DNA from: an uncultured Oxalobacteraceae bacterium
GTDB lineage: Bacteria > Pseudomonadota > Gammaproteobacteria > Burkholderiales > Burkholderiaceae_D
Direction: 5' to 3'
Assembly (NCBI GenBank): GCA_903914535.1
Contig: CAIWPG010000140.1
Location: forward strand, 1 to 64,000
Length of the DNA: 64,000 nucleotides
Positions within the stretch are counted from its first letter, which is position 1. Every line of letters begins with the position of its first letter. A program made the translations under genes and the position numbers. Shown piece after piece: positions 29,735-38,818 of the stretch. The notes beneath the pieces are model-generated. The model did not search any database. It was not told the DNA's origin and saw only the letters and a list, made by a program, of their open reading frames with translations.

Positions 29735-29894
29735 CGTTTGACTTTTCAATGTTAGACGGTAGTGTCGCACTGCACAGGAACTGTCGCGACTGAGCGAACA
29801 TTCAATTGTTTCTAATCCCGGATATTGAGCCATAACAACATGGCGCTGGCGACGCCAAGCTGTGACGGGTTGGTGTGTCCGGTTATCGCAGCTT

Positions 29895-30242
29895 TCATGC
29901 AGCAACCCAAACCTTCCCGTCGTTAATGCGTGCGGTGTATGTGCAAACGGAATGTTGCGGGGCTTCCAGGCATTCGCCGGTTCGTAAATCAAAGTGATGC
30001 TTGTAAATGGGTGAGGCAACGACAATGCGCTCTCCCAGATTGCCGATCAGCCCGCGTGACAATACGGCGGCATTGGAATTAGGGTCATAATTATCTATCG
30101 CAAATATACGGTCTTCCCCGTCATTGACATGAAAAACAGCGACTTGTTCACCGTTGATCAGTGCACACACTCCGGTGTTGGGAATAATTTCATCCAGATT
30201 GCAAACTGGAATCCAATTTTTTATGTGGTGCTTGCTGTGCAT
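29895..30242 (-). CDS. nirD: Nitrite reductase [NAD(P)H] small subunit
   Basis: The 115-residue Rieske-fold protein has the NirD N-terminal WIPVCNLDEIIPNTGVCALI and the C-terminal SPIYKHHFDLRTGECL segment. As in other NirD proteins the complete Rieske Cys/His cluster set is absent, so it is probably structural. It pairs with NirB to reduce nitrite to ammonium in the cytoplasm. It lies 44 bp after nirB. Confidence 0.92.
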   Translation of the reverse strand: MHSKHHIKNWIPVCNLDEIIPNTGVCALINGEQVAVFHVNDGEDRIFAIDNYDPNSNAAVLSRGLIGNLGERIVVASPIYKHHFDLRTGECLEAPQHSVCTYTARINDGKVWVAA

Positions 30243-30286
30243 TTCTTTTTCTCCCGGTTTCAGTTGAATACGAGTTTCGGTGCTGT

Positions 30287-32824
30287 TCAGGCGGCCTTCA
30301 TCACCACTACTGGAATATTGATCAGCTTTCTTTCTGCCATCGTGGCCGGTCTGATTTGTCCCCGGTCTTCGATGAACGTAATATGCTGATCGGCCTGATC
30401 GCTGTTAACGAAATGGCGGAAGCGTTTGCGGGTCTCAGGATCGGTGACGGCTTTCTTCCATTCGCACTCATAGGTATCCACTACCTGTTGCATTTCGGCT
30501 TCGAGTTCGGCTGCTATATTCAGTTTGTTCTGAATAAGTACTTCTTTCAGGTAGTCAAGGCCACCTTCCAGGTTGTCGCGCCAGACGCTGGTGCGTTGCA
30601 GCCGGTCAGCAGTACGTACGTAAAACATCAGGAAGCGGTCAATGTAGCGAATCAGTGTGGCTTTGTCCAAATCCGCTGCCAGTAATTCTGCATGACGCGG
30701 TTTCATGCCGCCATTGCCGCAGATGTATAGATTCCACCCTTTTTCTGTTGCGATGATGCCGACATCTTTACCCTGGGCTTCAGCACATTCGCGGGTACAG
30801 CCAGATACGCCGAATTTGATCTTGTGCGGAGCACGTAAGCCTTTGTAGCGGTTTTCTAATTCAATGGCGAGTCCGACACTGTCGTCCACGCCGTAACGGC
30901 ACCAGGTTGATCCTACGCATGATTTCACGGTGCGCAGCGATTTGCCGTAGGCATGGCCGGTCTCAAAACCGGCAGCGATCAATTCTTCCCATATCAGTGG
31001 TAATTGCTCAACACGTGCACCAAACAGATCGATGCGCTGACCGCCGGTAATTTTTGTGTATAAACCATATTTTTTGGCAAGCTGACCTACCGCGATCAGA
31101 CCATCCGGCGTCACTTCACCGGCCGCCATGCGCGGGACAACGGAATAGCTTCCATCCTTTTGAATATTGCCCAGGAAGTAATCATTGGAATCTTGCAGGC
31201 TGGCGTGTTCTTTTTGCAGGACAAAATCATTCCAGCACGAAGCCAGGATATTTGCTGCCAGCGGTTTACAAATGTCGCAGCCCAATCCTTTGCCATATTG
31301 CGCAAGTAAGGCCGTAAACGTTTTGATGTTGCCGACCCGAATCAGGTGGTAGAGTTCCTGGCGTGAGTAGGAAAAATGTTCGCAGATATGATTGTTGACG
31401 GCCATGCCTTGCTTCTTCATTTCTGCCTTCATGATCTGTGTGACCAGCGGCACGCAACCACCGCAGGCAGTGCCGGCTTTGGTGCAGCTTTTTAACTCGC
31501 CGATGCTGGTGGCACCGTCGCATACTGCTGCACACAGATCGCCTTTGGAGACGTTATTACAAGAGCAGATTTGTGCTGAAGCAGGCAAAGCATCGACGCC
31601 GATTCCCGGTTTGGCTTTGCCATCGGATTGCGGCAGGATCAGGAACTCCGGCGCTTCGGGTAATTCTATGCGGTTCAGCATCATTTGCAGCAGTGTACCG
31701 TATTCACTGGCATCGCCCACCATGACGCCGCCCAGCAAATATTTGCCGCATTCCGATACTACGATTTTCTTGTAGATTTGCTTGCGTTCATCGGTAAATT
31801 GATAAGAACGGCTGCCGGTTTCTTTACCGTGAGGGTCACCGATACTGGCAACGTCGACTCCCATCAGTTTGAGCTTGGTACTCATATCAGCACCGCAGAA
31901 TTCACCGCTTTCACCCAGCAAATGTTTGGCCGCAATACGCGCCATATCGTAACCTGGTGCGACCAGACCAAAAATTTGTCCGTTCCAGAGTGCGCATTCG
32001 CCAATAGCATAAATATCAGGATCGCTGGTCAGGCAATGGTTGTCGATAACGATACCGCCGCGTTCACCAATTGTCAGAGCGCTGTTGCGCGCCAGCTCAT
32101 CACGCGGACGAATACCGGCGGAAAATACGATCATATCGGTATCGAGATGACTGCCGTCGGAAAACCGCATACGGTGTGTGCCATTTTCACCATCGACGAT
32201 TTCAATGGTGTTTTTTTGCGTGTGTGCAGTTACGCCCAGTTCTTCAATTTTATTACGCAAAATACGTCCGCCGCCTTCGTCGACTTGCACGGCCATCAGG
32301 CGGGCAGAAAACTCAACGACATGGGTTTCAAGCTGCATATCGCGCAAGGCTTTCGCGCATTCCAGACCTAAGAGGCCGCCACCGATAACAACGCCCGTCC
32401 TGGAGCGACTGCCGCATTCCAGCATGGCTTCCAAATCCTCGATAGTGCGGTAGACAAAGCAATCTTTGCGGTCGTTGCCGGGTACCGGCGGCACAAAAGG
32501 TGTGGAGCCGGTGGCGATCACCAGTTTGTCATAAGACAGCGTTTCTCCGGTGCTGACGGTCACCGTCTTTGCAATGCGGTCAATGGTGCTGGCTTTAGCA
32601 TTAAGTTTGAGCAGCAGATTGTCACGCTCAAAAAATCCGACCGGAACCAGAGATAAGTCCTCCGCTGATTTTCCGGCGAAAAATTCCGATAAATGAACAC
32701 GATCGTATGCCGGACGCGGCTCTTCGCACAATACGGTCACTTCAAGATGAAGCGCCTTGCTATCAGAAAGACTTTCGAGAAATTTGTGGCCGACCATGCC
32801 GTGACCGATGACGATAATTTTCAT
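30287..32824 (-). CDS. nirB: Nitrite reductase [NAD(P)H] large subunit
   Basis: The 845-residue enzyme reduces nitrite to ammonium with NAD(P)H. It starts with an FAD domain (IGHGMVGHKFLE) and an NAD domain (GVVIGGGLLGLE). A BFD-like [2Fe-2S] module follows at about 419 (CSCNNVSKGDLC, CGGC). The siroheme/[4Fe-4S] domain comes last, with cysteine clusters near 636 (CVGSTWC) and 675 (CTRECAEAQG). It is the first gene of the nitrate assimilation operon and sits behind a sigma-54 promoter and an ANTAR-type leader. Length is normal. Confidence 0.95.
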   Translation of the reverse strand: MKIIVIGHGMVGHKFLESLSDSKALHLEVTVLCEEPRPAYDRVHLSEFFAGKSAEDLSLVPVGFFERDNLLLKLNAKASTIDRIAKTVTVSTGETLSYDKLVIATGSTPFVPPVPGNDRKDCFVYRTIEDLEAMLECGSRSRTGVVIGGGLLGLECAKALRDMQLETHVVEFSARLMAVQVDEGGGRILRNKIEELGVTAHTQKNTIEIVDGENGTHRMRFSDGSHLDTDMIVFSAGIRPRDELARNSALTIGERGGIVIDNHCLTSDPDIYAIGECALWNGQIFGLVAPGYDMARIAAKHLLGESGEFCGADMSTKLKLMGVDVASIGDPHGKETGSRSYQFTDERKQIYKKIVVSECGKYLLGGVMVGDASEYGTLLQMMLNRIELPEAPEFLILPQSDGKAKPGIGVDALPASAQICSCNNVSKGDLCAAVCDGATSIGELKSCTKAGTACGGCVPLVTQIMKAEMKKQGMAVNNHICEHFSYSRQELYHLIRVGNIKTFTALLAQYGKGLGCDICKPLAANILASCWNDFVLQKEHASLQDSNDYFLGNIQKDGSYSVVPRMAAGEVTPDGLIAVGQLAKKYGLYTKITGGQRIDLFGARVEQLPLIWEELIAAGFETGHAYGKSLRTVKSCVGSTWCRYGVDDSVGLAIELENRYKGLRAPHKIKFGVSGCTRECAEAQGKDVGIIATEKGWNLYICGNGGMKPRHAELLAADLDKATLIRYIDRFLMFYVRTADRLQRTSVWRDNLEGGLDYLKEVLIQNKLNIAAELEAEMQQVVDTYECEWKKAVTDPETRKRFRHFVNSDQADQHITFIEDRGQIRPATMAERKLINIPVVVMKAA

Positions 32825-32930
32825 AATATGTATTTCCTTAAACGGTAAAGTAAGTGCCGGAGAACGTTTGCTGGCCGGTAAAATCCAAGATATTGATACC
32901 GGTTGCTTTACCGCTCATTGTTAACATTTC

Positions 32931-32987
32931 AAAAATAAAAACGGCGCCCGTCCAAACAGGTGACATACCTGATTGGACGGGCGCCGT
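32931..32987 (-). terminator. Leader terminator upstream of nirB (attenuator)
   Basis: On the minus strand a perfect 15-bp stem (arms 32973-32987 and 32941-32955), topped by a further 5-bp CAGGT/ACCTG pairing, is followed by TTTTATTTTT. It lies between the promoter and nirB, so transcription would stop before the operon unless prevented. Its place directly after the ANTAR hairpins identifies it as the NasT-controlled attenuator. Confidence 0.88.
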
Positions 32988-32994
32988 TGCCCGG

Positions 32995-33016
32995 GCAAGT
33001 CCTTCATTAGACTTGC
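32995..33016 (-). promoter_or_regulatory. ANTAR target hairpin P2 in the nirB leader
   Basis: An 8-bp stem (GCAAGTCT / GGACTTGC, one G-U at the loop) closes a hexaloop AATGAA. A at loop position 1 and G at position 4 are the residues recognised by ANTAR proteins. It ends 7 bp upstream of the terminator stem, so NasT binding could block terminator folding. Confidence 0.75.
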
Positions 33017-33041
33017 GGAATTATTTATAAAATTATTTACA

Positions 33042-33057
33042 GAATCGTCATTGATCC
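33042..33057 (-). promoter_or_regulatory. ANTAR target hairpin P1 in the nirB leader
   Basis: A 5-bp stem GGATC / GATTC (one G-U) closes the hexaloop AATGAC, again with A1 and G4, 25 nt upstream of hairpin P2. The two-hairpin layout is the known ANTAR recognition element. It begins within about 10 nt of the predicted sigma-54 start site. Confidence 0.65.
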
Positions 33058-33073
33058 AGTTGCGTTCATGATC

Positions 33074-33089
33074 AGCAAATTCCGTGCCA
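33074..33089 (-). promoter_or_regulatory. Sigma-54 promoter of the nirB operon
   Basis: The minus strand reads TGGCACGGAATTTGCT, matching the sigma-54 consensus TGGCACG-N4-TTGCT at every defined position, with GG and GC 10 bp apart. Transcription should begin near 33063, just before ANTAR hairpin P1. Nitrogen assimilation operons commonly use RpoN. Confidence 0.87.
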
Positions 33090-33140
33090 CCATAATCTCC
33101 CTGAAAATGAGGCGTGTTGAGGTATTTGTGTGGCGACATC

Positions 33141-33209
33141 GCACTATTTAAATGCGCATAAATAGACTGATACGCATTTAAATGGTGCGATACTGCACTT
33201 GATTGGGGC
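33141..33209. promoter_or_regulatory. Three NtrC-like enhancer dyads upstream of the nirB promoter
   Basis: Sites GCACTATTTAAATGC (33141-33155), GCATTTAAATGGTGC (33174-33188) and GCACTTGATTGGGGC (33195-33209) each match the NtrC dyad GCAC-N7-GTGC at seven of eight positions. Centres are 33 and 21 bp apart, near whole helical turns, and about 85-140 bp upstream of the predicted start site. The first two are also arms of an 18-bp inverted repeat (33139-33156 and 33173-33190, one mismatch). Confidence 0.68.
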
Positions 33210-33251
33210 GGTAAAGAGTTGGCAATGACAAAAAATTAGAATGGAAGAAAA

Positions 33252-33962
33252 ATGACGATCACTGAATTACCTTTTCGGGCAACAACGGAGCAGGCTTGTC
33301 ACTGGCTTGCGCAGCAAACCGGTATGCCGTGGACATTAACGCGTCTGATAGAAAGCAGCCTGACTCCTTATGTCTGGCTGGACTATGACGCTGCCTGTCC
33401 TGCGCTGTTCGGTGAGGCGAACGGTGGTTATGCGGCACCGATTTTTTTTGAAGCCGATATCCGGCGACTTGCGGCCGGCAGCGAAGATGTACTCATCACG
33501 ATGACGAAAGATGCCTACTCAATAGTGACGCAACTTAAGCCGCCTGGTTTTCAACGGGCCTTGCATGAATTGCGTTTTTTAAAAAAGGATCTGGAGCGGC
33601 TGGCAGGCAAACTCAAACACGAAGCCGAACCCCAGCCAGTCAGCATGAAGGAAGCAACAGAATCGCAGACCGGTATCAATAAAGAACAGGTAGTCATCGC
33701 ATTTTCCAGTCTGGTCAGAATTAACCTGGAACAGGCTCTTGCTACCGGCGGCGGTATATTTGGCGATGAGGGAGCAAGGGTGAAAGGCAGCGCTAAAAGG
33801 GCAAAAAATAAAATTGTCTGGAACCCCATCACGCTGGCGCTGGGATTGAATGACGTTTATCGGGTACCGATGTCACATCTGAAACGGGCGTTTAATACAC
33901 ATGATTTTTTGGAGGCATGGATCGGGGACTGGAATCGCACGCTGGTGCTATTGGGAAAATAA
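33252..33962 (+). CDS. Uncharacterised 236-residue protein
   Basis: I do not recognise a known domain. The N-terminal half (about 1-120) is globular, with TEQACHWLAQQTGMPWTLTR near the start and a probable helix at FLKKDLERLAGKLKHEAE. A polar linker (about 125-140) leads to a C-terminal half ending VYRVPMSHLKRAFNTHDFLE and WIGDWNRTLVLLGK. No signal peptide or membrane segment is present. GGAAGAAAA precedes ATG. It is divergent from the nirB regulatory region and followed by a truncated toxin gene, so it lies in an accessory patch between core loci. Function unknown. Confidence 0.7.
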   Translation: MTITELPFRATTEQACHWLAQQTGMPWTLTRLIESSLTPYVWLDYDAACPALFGEANGGYAAPIFFEADIRRLAAGSEDVLITMTKDAYSIVTQLKPPGFQRALHELRFLKKDLERLAGKLKHEAEPQPVSMKEATESQTGINKEQVVIAFSSLVRINLEQALATGGGIFGDEGARVKGSAKRAKNKIVWNPITLALGLNDVYRVPMSHLKRAFNTHDFLEAWIGDWNRTLVLLGK

Positions 33963-33991
33963 ACTGTATTAGTTTCGATTTGATCTGACAG

Positions 33992-34273
33992 TTGGGCCTT
34001 GCCCGGCCACAATCATTAGACTCTTACGCCGCCCCAGAACCCGATATACTCGATTTAGCCGCTGCTTATGGTTATGGCTTCATGAAAAATCATGGTTTTA
34101 ATGATGGTAATAAGCGTACGGGCTGGATTCTGGCGCGTTTATTTTTGGCCGATAATGGCGCAAATATCCAATACACCGCACAAGATGCGATTCAAGTCAT
34201 GTTAGATGTTGCTGCCGGGACTGTCACTGAGCGGCAGTTTGCTGATTGGTTGCGTAGTCGTCATATTAATTGA
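33992..34273 (+). pseudogene. 5'-truncated Doc (Fic-fold, death-on-curing) toxin gene
   Basis: The remaining 93 codons encode the Doc core: ARPQSLDSYAAPEPDILDLAAAYGYGF and the Fic/Doc motif HGFNDGNKRTGW. Intact Doc proteins have about 30 more N-terminal residues, but here an in-frame TGA lies at 33986-33988 and no ATG begins the frame (the first possible start is TTG 33992). No Phd-type antitoxin gene is near. It is most likely a remnant of a toxin-antitoxin module. Confidence 0.75.
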
Positions 34274-34443
34274 AGGATTCAAAGGTCTACATTATCGCTT
34301 GACATTAACCTTTAGCGCTTTTTCTGTATGATTTTTAATTGCATGAAAATTACAGACTTTATTGCCAGGCCCCAGATTCCGTTACAGAGTTTAAAACTAA
34401 AATACAGACTTCATTACTTGCGATCATCAGGTGTTCCTTGCCA

Positions 34444-34580
34444 TTAAAGTCCGGGACAAGCTCCACTATGAAACGTGAATCCTAAAATCGGTAATTCCAT
34501 GATGTAAAGTATGGGACAAACTGCCACATCGATTCCTCAAAACGTCTTAGCGCGCAATAAAGTATGGGGCAGTAGCCCTA
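34444..34580 (+). repeat. Three degenerate direct repeats in a decayed spacer
   Basis: Related segments lie at 34444-34468, 34504-34528 and 34557-34580, sharing TAAAGT-(two bases)-GGG(A/G)CA followed by a similar tail. The surrounding 34274-34725 has no intact gene. Repeated ends of this kind occur at termini of some insertion sequences (for example the IS21 group), but no transposase remnant is visible. Confidence 0.4.
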
Positions 34581-34725
34581 ACCTATGTATGAGTTTTTCT
34601 TCAATAACAATCAAAAATTTATGCCCTAAGCATGGCGTACATATTCGCATTCACCAGTGCGTAATATCGCGTTGCTGCACACAATTTATGGCACTGGCAT
34701 GGTAATCCCCCCCCCAAAAAAAAAT

Positions 34726-36543
34726 CTACTCCACCGTAACCGACTTAGCCAAATTCCGAGGTTTATCCACATCCGTACCGCGTGCCAGTGCGGTGTGGTA
34801 GGCCAGTAATTGCAATGAGACGGTGTGCAATATCGGTGAAAGCTGACCGTAGTTTTCCGGCAGGCGAATGACGTGTACCCCTTCGCTTGGTGTGATGTTG
34901 GTGTCGGCATCGGCAAATACGTAGAGTTCACCGCCACGGGCGCGTACTTCCTGCATATTGGATTTTAATTTTTCCAGTAAAGCGTCTTTCGGTGCGACGG
35001 TGACTACCGGCATTTCTTTGGTGACCAGTGCCAGCGGGCCGTGTTTTAGCTCGCCCGCAGGGTAAGCTTCAGCATGGATGTATGAAATTTCTTTGAGTTT
35101 TAATGCGCCTTCCAGTGCGATCGGGTAATGCATGCCGCGCCCCAGGAACAGGGCATTTTCGTAACGGGCAAAGTCTTCTGACCATGCAATAATTTGCGGC
35201 TCCAATGCCAGGACGGCGCTGATGGCGACCGGCAAATGGCGCATGGCTTTGAGGTGTTCTGCTTCTTGTTCGTCGTTCAGCAGCCCTTTGCTTTGCGCCA
35301 GTGTCAGCGTCAGTAAAAACAAGGCGGCTAATTGGGTGGTGAAGGCTTTGGTTGAGGCGACACCGACTTCGACACCGGCACGGGTAATGTAGGACAGGGC
35401 GCATTCACGTACCATGGCGCTGGTCGATACATTGCAAATTGTCAGTGTGTGTTGCATGCCGAGCTGGCGGGCGTGCTTGAGCGCGGCCAGTGTGTCGGCG
35501 GTTTCGCCGCTTTGCGAAATAGTCACAACCAGGCTGTCAGGATTGGGTACGCTGTCGCGGTAGCGGTATTCGCTGGCGACTTCAACTTGTACCGGAATTT
35601 TAGCGATGGATTCGATCCAGTATTTGGCAGTCAGACCGGCGTAGTAACTGGTGCCGCAAGCCAGGATTAACACGGAATTGATTTTTTTGAATACGCCGTG
35701 TGCCGCATCGCCAAACAGTTCCGGCATGATGCCGGTGACACCTTCCAGTGTGTCGGCGATGGCGCGTGGTTGTTCAAAAATTTCTTTTTGCATGTAGTGG
35801 CGGTAAGGACCTAATTCTGCGGCACCGGTATGCGCGTGTACTGTGCGTATTTCGCGCTGTGCCGGACGGCCTTCGCTATCGACAATCCAGCAGCGGTGCA
35901 GTTGCAGGTCGACGACATCGCCTTCTTCCAGGTAAATAATCTGATCTGTGGTGCCGGCAATCGCCATGGCATCGGAGGCCAGGAAGTTTTCGCCCTGACC
36001 TACACCGACGATGAGTGGTGAACCCTGACGTGCACCGATAATGCGATGTGGTTCATCACGGCAGAAAACGGCAATGGCGTAGGCGCCATGCAGGCGTTTA
36101 ACGGCGAGTTGTACGGTTTCAAATAAGTCGCCCTGATACATGTGGTCGACCAGATGTGCGATGACTTCGGTATCGGTCTGACTGTCAAACCGATAGCCCA
36201 GTGCTTTGAGTTCAGCACGTAACTCATCGTGGTTTTCAATAATGCCATTGTGAACCAGTGCAATACGGTCGCGTGAAAAATGCGGATGGGCATTGTCGGT
36301 AGAGGGAACGCCATGGGTTGCCCAGCGGGTGTGGGCAATGCCGGTGAAGCCACTCAGATTGGCTTGCTGAACCAGATTCTCCAGTTCGGCAACGCGTGAG
36401 GTGCTGCGTGAACGTTGTAATTCGCCATTGCTATGCAGGGCAACGCCGCAGGAATCGTAGCCGCGATATTCAAGTCGTTTTAAACCTTCCAGTAAAACAG
36501 GAGTGATGTTGCGTTGTGCTACTGCGCCGACGATGCCACACAT
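34726..36543 (-). CDS. glmS: Glutamine--fructose-6-phosphate aminotransferase (isomerizing)
   Basis: The 605-residue enzyme makes glucosamine-6-phosphate, the first step to UDP-GlcNAc for peptidoglycan and LPS. The nucleophile Cys2 follows the initiator Met ([12 protein letters not shown]). The glutaminase domain has HTRWATHG and the two SIS domains have [13 protein letters not shown] and the C-terminal KSVTVE. ATG 36543 is fixed by Cys2, with GAGGTC upstream. The upstream region is shared with a divergent Lrp/AsnC gene. glmU lies about 0.7 kb beyond on the same strand. Confidence 0.95.
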   Translation of the reverse strand: MCGIVGAVAQRNITPVLLEGLKRLEYRGYDSCGVALHSNGELQRSRSTSRVAELENLVQQANLSGFTGIAHTRWATHGVPSTDNAHPHFSRDRIALVHNGIIENHDELRAELKALGYRFDSQTDTEVIAHLVDHMYQGDLFETVQLAVKRLHGAYAIAVFCRDEPHRIIGARQGSPLIVGVGQGENFLASDAMAIAGTTDQIIYLEEGDVVDLQLHRCWIVDSEGRPAQREIRTVHAHTGAAELGPYRHYMQKEIFEQPRAIADTLEGVTGIMPELFGDAAHGVFKKINSVLILACGTSYYAGLTAKYWIESIAKIPVQVEVASEYRYRDSVPNPDSLVVTISQSGETADTLAALKHARQLGMQHTLTICNVSTSAMVRECALSYITRAGVEVGVASTKAFTTQLAALFLLTLTLAQSKGLLNDEQEAEHLKAMRHLPVAISAVLALEPQIIAWSEDFARYENALFLGRGMHYPIALEGALKLKEISYIHAEAYPAGELKHGPLALVTKEMPVVTVAPKDALLEKLKSNMQEVRARGGELYVFADADTNITPSEGVHVIRLPENYGQLSPILHTVSLQLLAYHTALARGTDVDKPRNLAKSVTVE

Positions 36544-36623
36544 AGAGACCTCAGTAATGAATTTGGATAGACCATATCCTAGAGGAAATTGAGTGAAATT
36601 ATGCGTCAATATTTATATTTGTT

Positions 36624-36667
36624 TGAAATTATATTTCATTGATAAATACGTATGAAATATAATTTCA
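36624..36667. promoter_or_regulatory. Pair of 15-bp near-palindromes in the glmS-Lrp divergent promoter
   Basis: TGAAATTATATTTCA (36624-36638) and TGAAATATAATTTCA (36653-36667) are exact reverse complements of each other and each is nearly palindromic. Their centres are 29 bp apart. Length and AT-rich symmetry fit binding sites for Lrp/AsnC proteins, probably the one encoded at 36733. Confidence 0.6.
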
Positions 36668-36732
36668 TTATTATGAATAATATGAACTATTATTAATTTC
36701 ATGGTATTCATTATGATAATAAAGGTGCATTT

Positions 36733-37212
36733 ATGCAAAGCCAATCAGTAATAAGCAGTCTTGATGAGCTGGATAAGCGTATTCTGACTATACTGCAGCA
36801 TGATGCTGCGATGACAAATCAGCAGTTGGCCGAATTGGTGCATGCTTCTGCACCGACTTGTTTGCGACGTGTGAAGCGTTTAGTTGATCAGGGTGTGATT
36901 GCGCGCCAGGTCGCTATTTTGAATCCGGAAAAAATGGGGGCGGCCTTAACGGCGATTGTGGAAATTACCCTGGATGCACAAAGCAGCGAGCGCATGGTGG
37001 AGTTTGAGCGTCTGGTGGGTACAGAGCAGGCCGTGCAGCAGTGTTACCGGGTATCGCCCGGTCCGGATTTTGTGCTGGTGATCCAGGTGAATGATATGGC
37101 GGCTTATCACTTGCTGGCACATCGTTTGTTTGCCAGTCATGCTAATGTGCGTAATGTACGTAGTTTTTTTTCGGTATTGCGCAGTAAATTTGAAACCAGA
37201 ATCGCAGTATGA
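36733..37212 (+). CDS. Lrp/AsnC family transcriptional regulator
   Basis: The 159-residue protein has the N-terminal HTH (LDELDKRILTILQHDAAMTNQQLAELVHASAPTCLRRVKRL) and the C-terminal RAM effector domain with GAALTAIVEITL and YRVSPGPDFVLVIQVNDM. Family members sense amino acids and often control themselves and a neighbour. The paired palindromes between it and glmS are likely operators. It converges on glmU, with a terminator between. Confidence 0.92.
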   Translation: MQSQSVISSLDELDKRILTILQHDAAMTNQQLAELVHASAPTCLRRVKRLVDQGVIARQVAILNPEKMGAALTAIVEITLDAQSSERMVEFERLVGTEQAVQQCYRVSPGPDFVLVIQVNDMAAYHLLAHRLFASHANVRNVRSFFSVLRSKFETRIAV

Positions 37213-37221
37213 GCCGTGATG

Positions 37222-37253
37222 CCGGGAGAGTGGTGTATCTCTCCCGGTATTTT
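37222..37253 (+). terminator. Terminator after the Lrp/AsnC gene
   Basis: Stem CCGGGAGAG / CTCTCCCGG (9 bp, perfect) with an 8-base loop, then TATTTTTT. It lies between convergent genes. Confidence 0.9.
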
Positions 37254-37278
37254 TTGCCTTACGGAAGGCGTGCGGCTG

Positions 37279-38655
37279 TTAGTTTGCTTTGACTTTTTTT
37301 ACCGGACGTTCCCAGCTATTGATGCTGATTTGCTTCGCGCGCGAAACGGTCAGTTGTCCGGCGGGGGCATCTTTGGTGAGTGTCGTACCGGCACCGATGG
37401 TCGCGCCTTTGCCGACGGTAACCGGTGCCACTAATTGGGTATCGCTGCCGATGAAGGCATCGTCTTCAATTATGGTACGGAATTTATTGGCGCCGTCGTA
37501 GTTGCAGGTAATCGTGCCGGCACCGACATTGACCCGTTCTCCTATGGTGGCGTCGCCGATATACGCCAGGTGATTAGCTTTGCTGTGGGCGCTGATCTGG
37601 CTGTTTTTGACTTCGACAAAATTACCGATATGGACATCTTCGGCTAAAGTTGTTCCCGGGCGTAAACGTGCATAAGGGCCGATTTGTGATCCGGCGCCAA
37701 CCACGCTGTCTTCAATATGACAGAATGGTTTGATGCTGCTGCCCTTCGCGATATGAGCATTTTTAATGACGCAGCAGCTTCCCACGGTCACGCCATCTTC
37801 CAGTGTGACGGTTCCTTCAAAAATACAACCGGCATCAATGCTGACATCACGTCCGCATTGTAAGTTGCCGCGTACATCCAGACGCGCCGGATCTAATAAA
37901 GTGACGCCTTGCTCCAGTAACAGCTTAGCGTTGTTACCTTGAAATAAGCGTTCCAGTTCGGCTAATTGCAGCTTGCTGTTGACGCCCATCGTTTCCCATT
38001 CGGCATCGGGTTGTGCGGATACGATTTCGACGCCTTCACTTACTGCTTTTGCGATAACATCCGTTAAATAATACTCGCCCTGTGCGTTATCGGAAGACAG
38101 GGTGGACAGCCACTCTTTGAGCTTGGTGGTTGGCATAATCATGATGCCGGTATTGACTTCCCGTATCGCGTGCTGTGCAGCGGTGGCATCTTTATGTTCG
38201 ACGATGTGGCTGATTTTTCCGTCATTATTGGCACCTTCACGCACGATACGTCCGTAACCGGTCGGGTCAGATAAATCAACGGTCAGAATACCTAATTTAT
38301 CCGTACCGGCAGCGGCGACTAATGCACGTAAGGAATTGACTTTGGTGAGCGGTACGTCACCGGCCAGAATCAGGGTGGGCAGATTTTCATCCAAAAATGG
38401 CAGTGCCTGCTGTACGGCATGACCGGTACCTAATTGTGGCTCCTGTTTGGCAAACTGTACATCTCCGGCAGCCAGAGCCAGCGGCACTTGCTCGCCGCCA
38501 TGACCATAAATAACGCATAACTTACCCGGTAATAGTTGGCGAGCAGTATCCAGTACATGGGCGACCAGAGGTTTTCCTGCAATGTGGTGCAGCACTTTTG
38601 GTAAATCAGAACGCATACGTTTGCCCATGCCGGCAGCGAGGATGACGATATTCAT
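37279..38655 (-). CDS. glmU: Bifunctional GlmU (GlcNAc-1-P uridyltransferase / GlcN-1-P acetyltransferase)
   Basis: The 458-residue enzyme completes UDP-GlcNAc synthesis. The N-terminal pyrophosphorylase domain has [18 protein letters not shown] and the C-terminal left-handed beta-helix has hexapeptide repeats ([52 protein letters not shown]). It completes the pathway of the nearby glmS. Length is normal. Confidence 0.96.
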   Translation of the reverse strand: MNIVILAAGMGKRMRSDLPKVLHHIAGKPLVAHVLDTARQLLPGKLCVIYGHGGEQVPLALAAGDVQFAKQEPQLGTGHAVQQALPFLDENLPTLILAGDVPLTKVNSLRALVAAAGTDKLGILTVDLSDPTGYGRIVREGANNDGKISHIVEHKDATAAQHAIREVNTGIMIMPTTKLKEWLSTLSSDNAQGEYYLTDVIAKAVSEGVEIVSAQPDAEWETMGVNSKLQLAELERLFQGNNAKLLLEQGVTLLDPARLDVRGNLQCGRDVSIDAGCIFEGTVTLEDGVTVGSCCVIKNAHIAKGSSIKPFCHIEDSVVGAGSQIGPYARLRPGTTLAEDVHIGNFVEVKNSQISAHSKANHLAYIGDATIGERVNVGAGTITCNYDGANKFRTIIEDDAFIGSDTQLVAPVTVGKGATIGAGTTLTKDAPAGQLTVSRAKQISINSWERPVKKVKAN

Positions 38656-38818
38656 AATGAGTGGGTTCGCAGGTAAGTGATTAGTTGTTGGTTAGGGTAG
38701 GTGACAGCTAATGATAACAGATGTTTGATTGATAATTTTGTCTTATAACATACGGCGTATCCGTACATTGATCCGCTTGTCAGTCAGGCTGGCAAGCGGC
38801 GTATTTATTGATAATAAA

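Noticed and set aside
29735-30025. Long N-terminal extension of the antidote-like protein
   Set aside because: Most of it overlaps nirD in another frame and it is unlike antidote proteins; the shorter start fits better, though 29833 is possible.
31685-32371. 228-codon frame antisense to nirB
   Set aside because: nirB is certain on the other strand; this frame has no family resemblance.
32921-33139. 72-codon frame in the nirB leader
   Set aside because: It runs through the sigma-54 promoter, both ANTAR hairpins and the terminator, which explain the sequence better.
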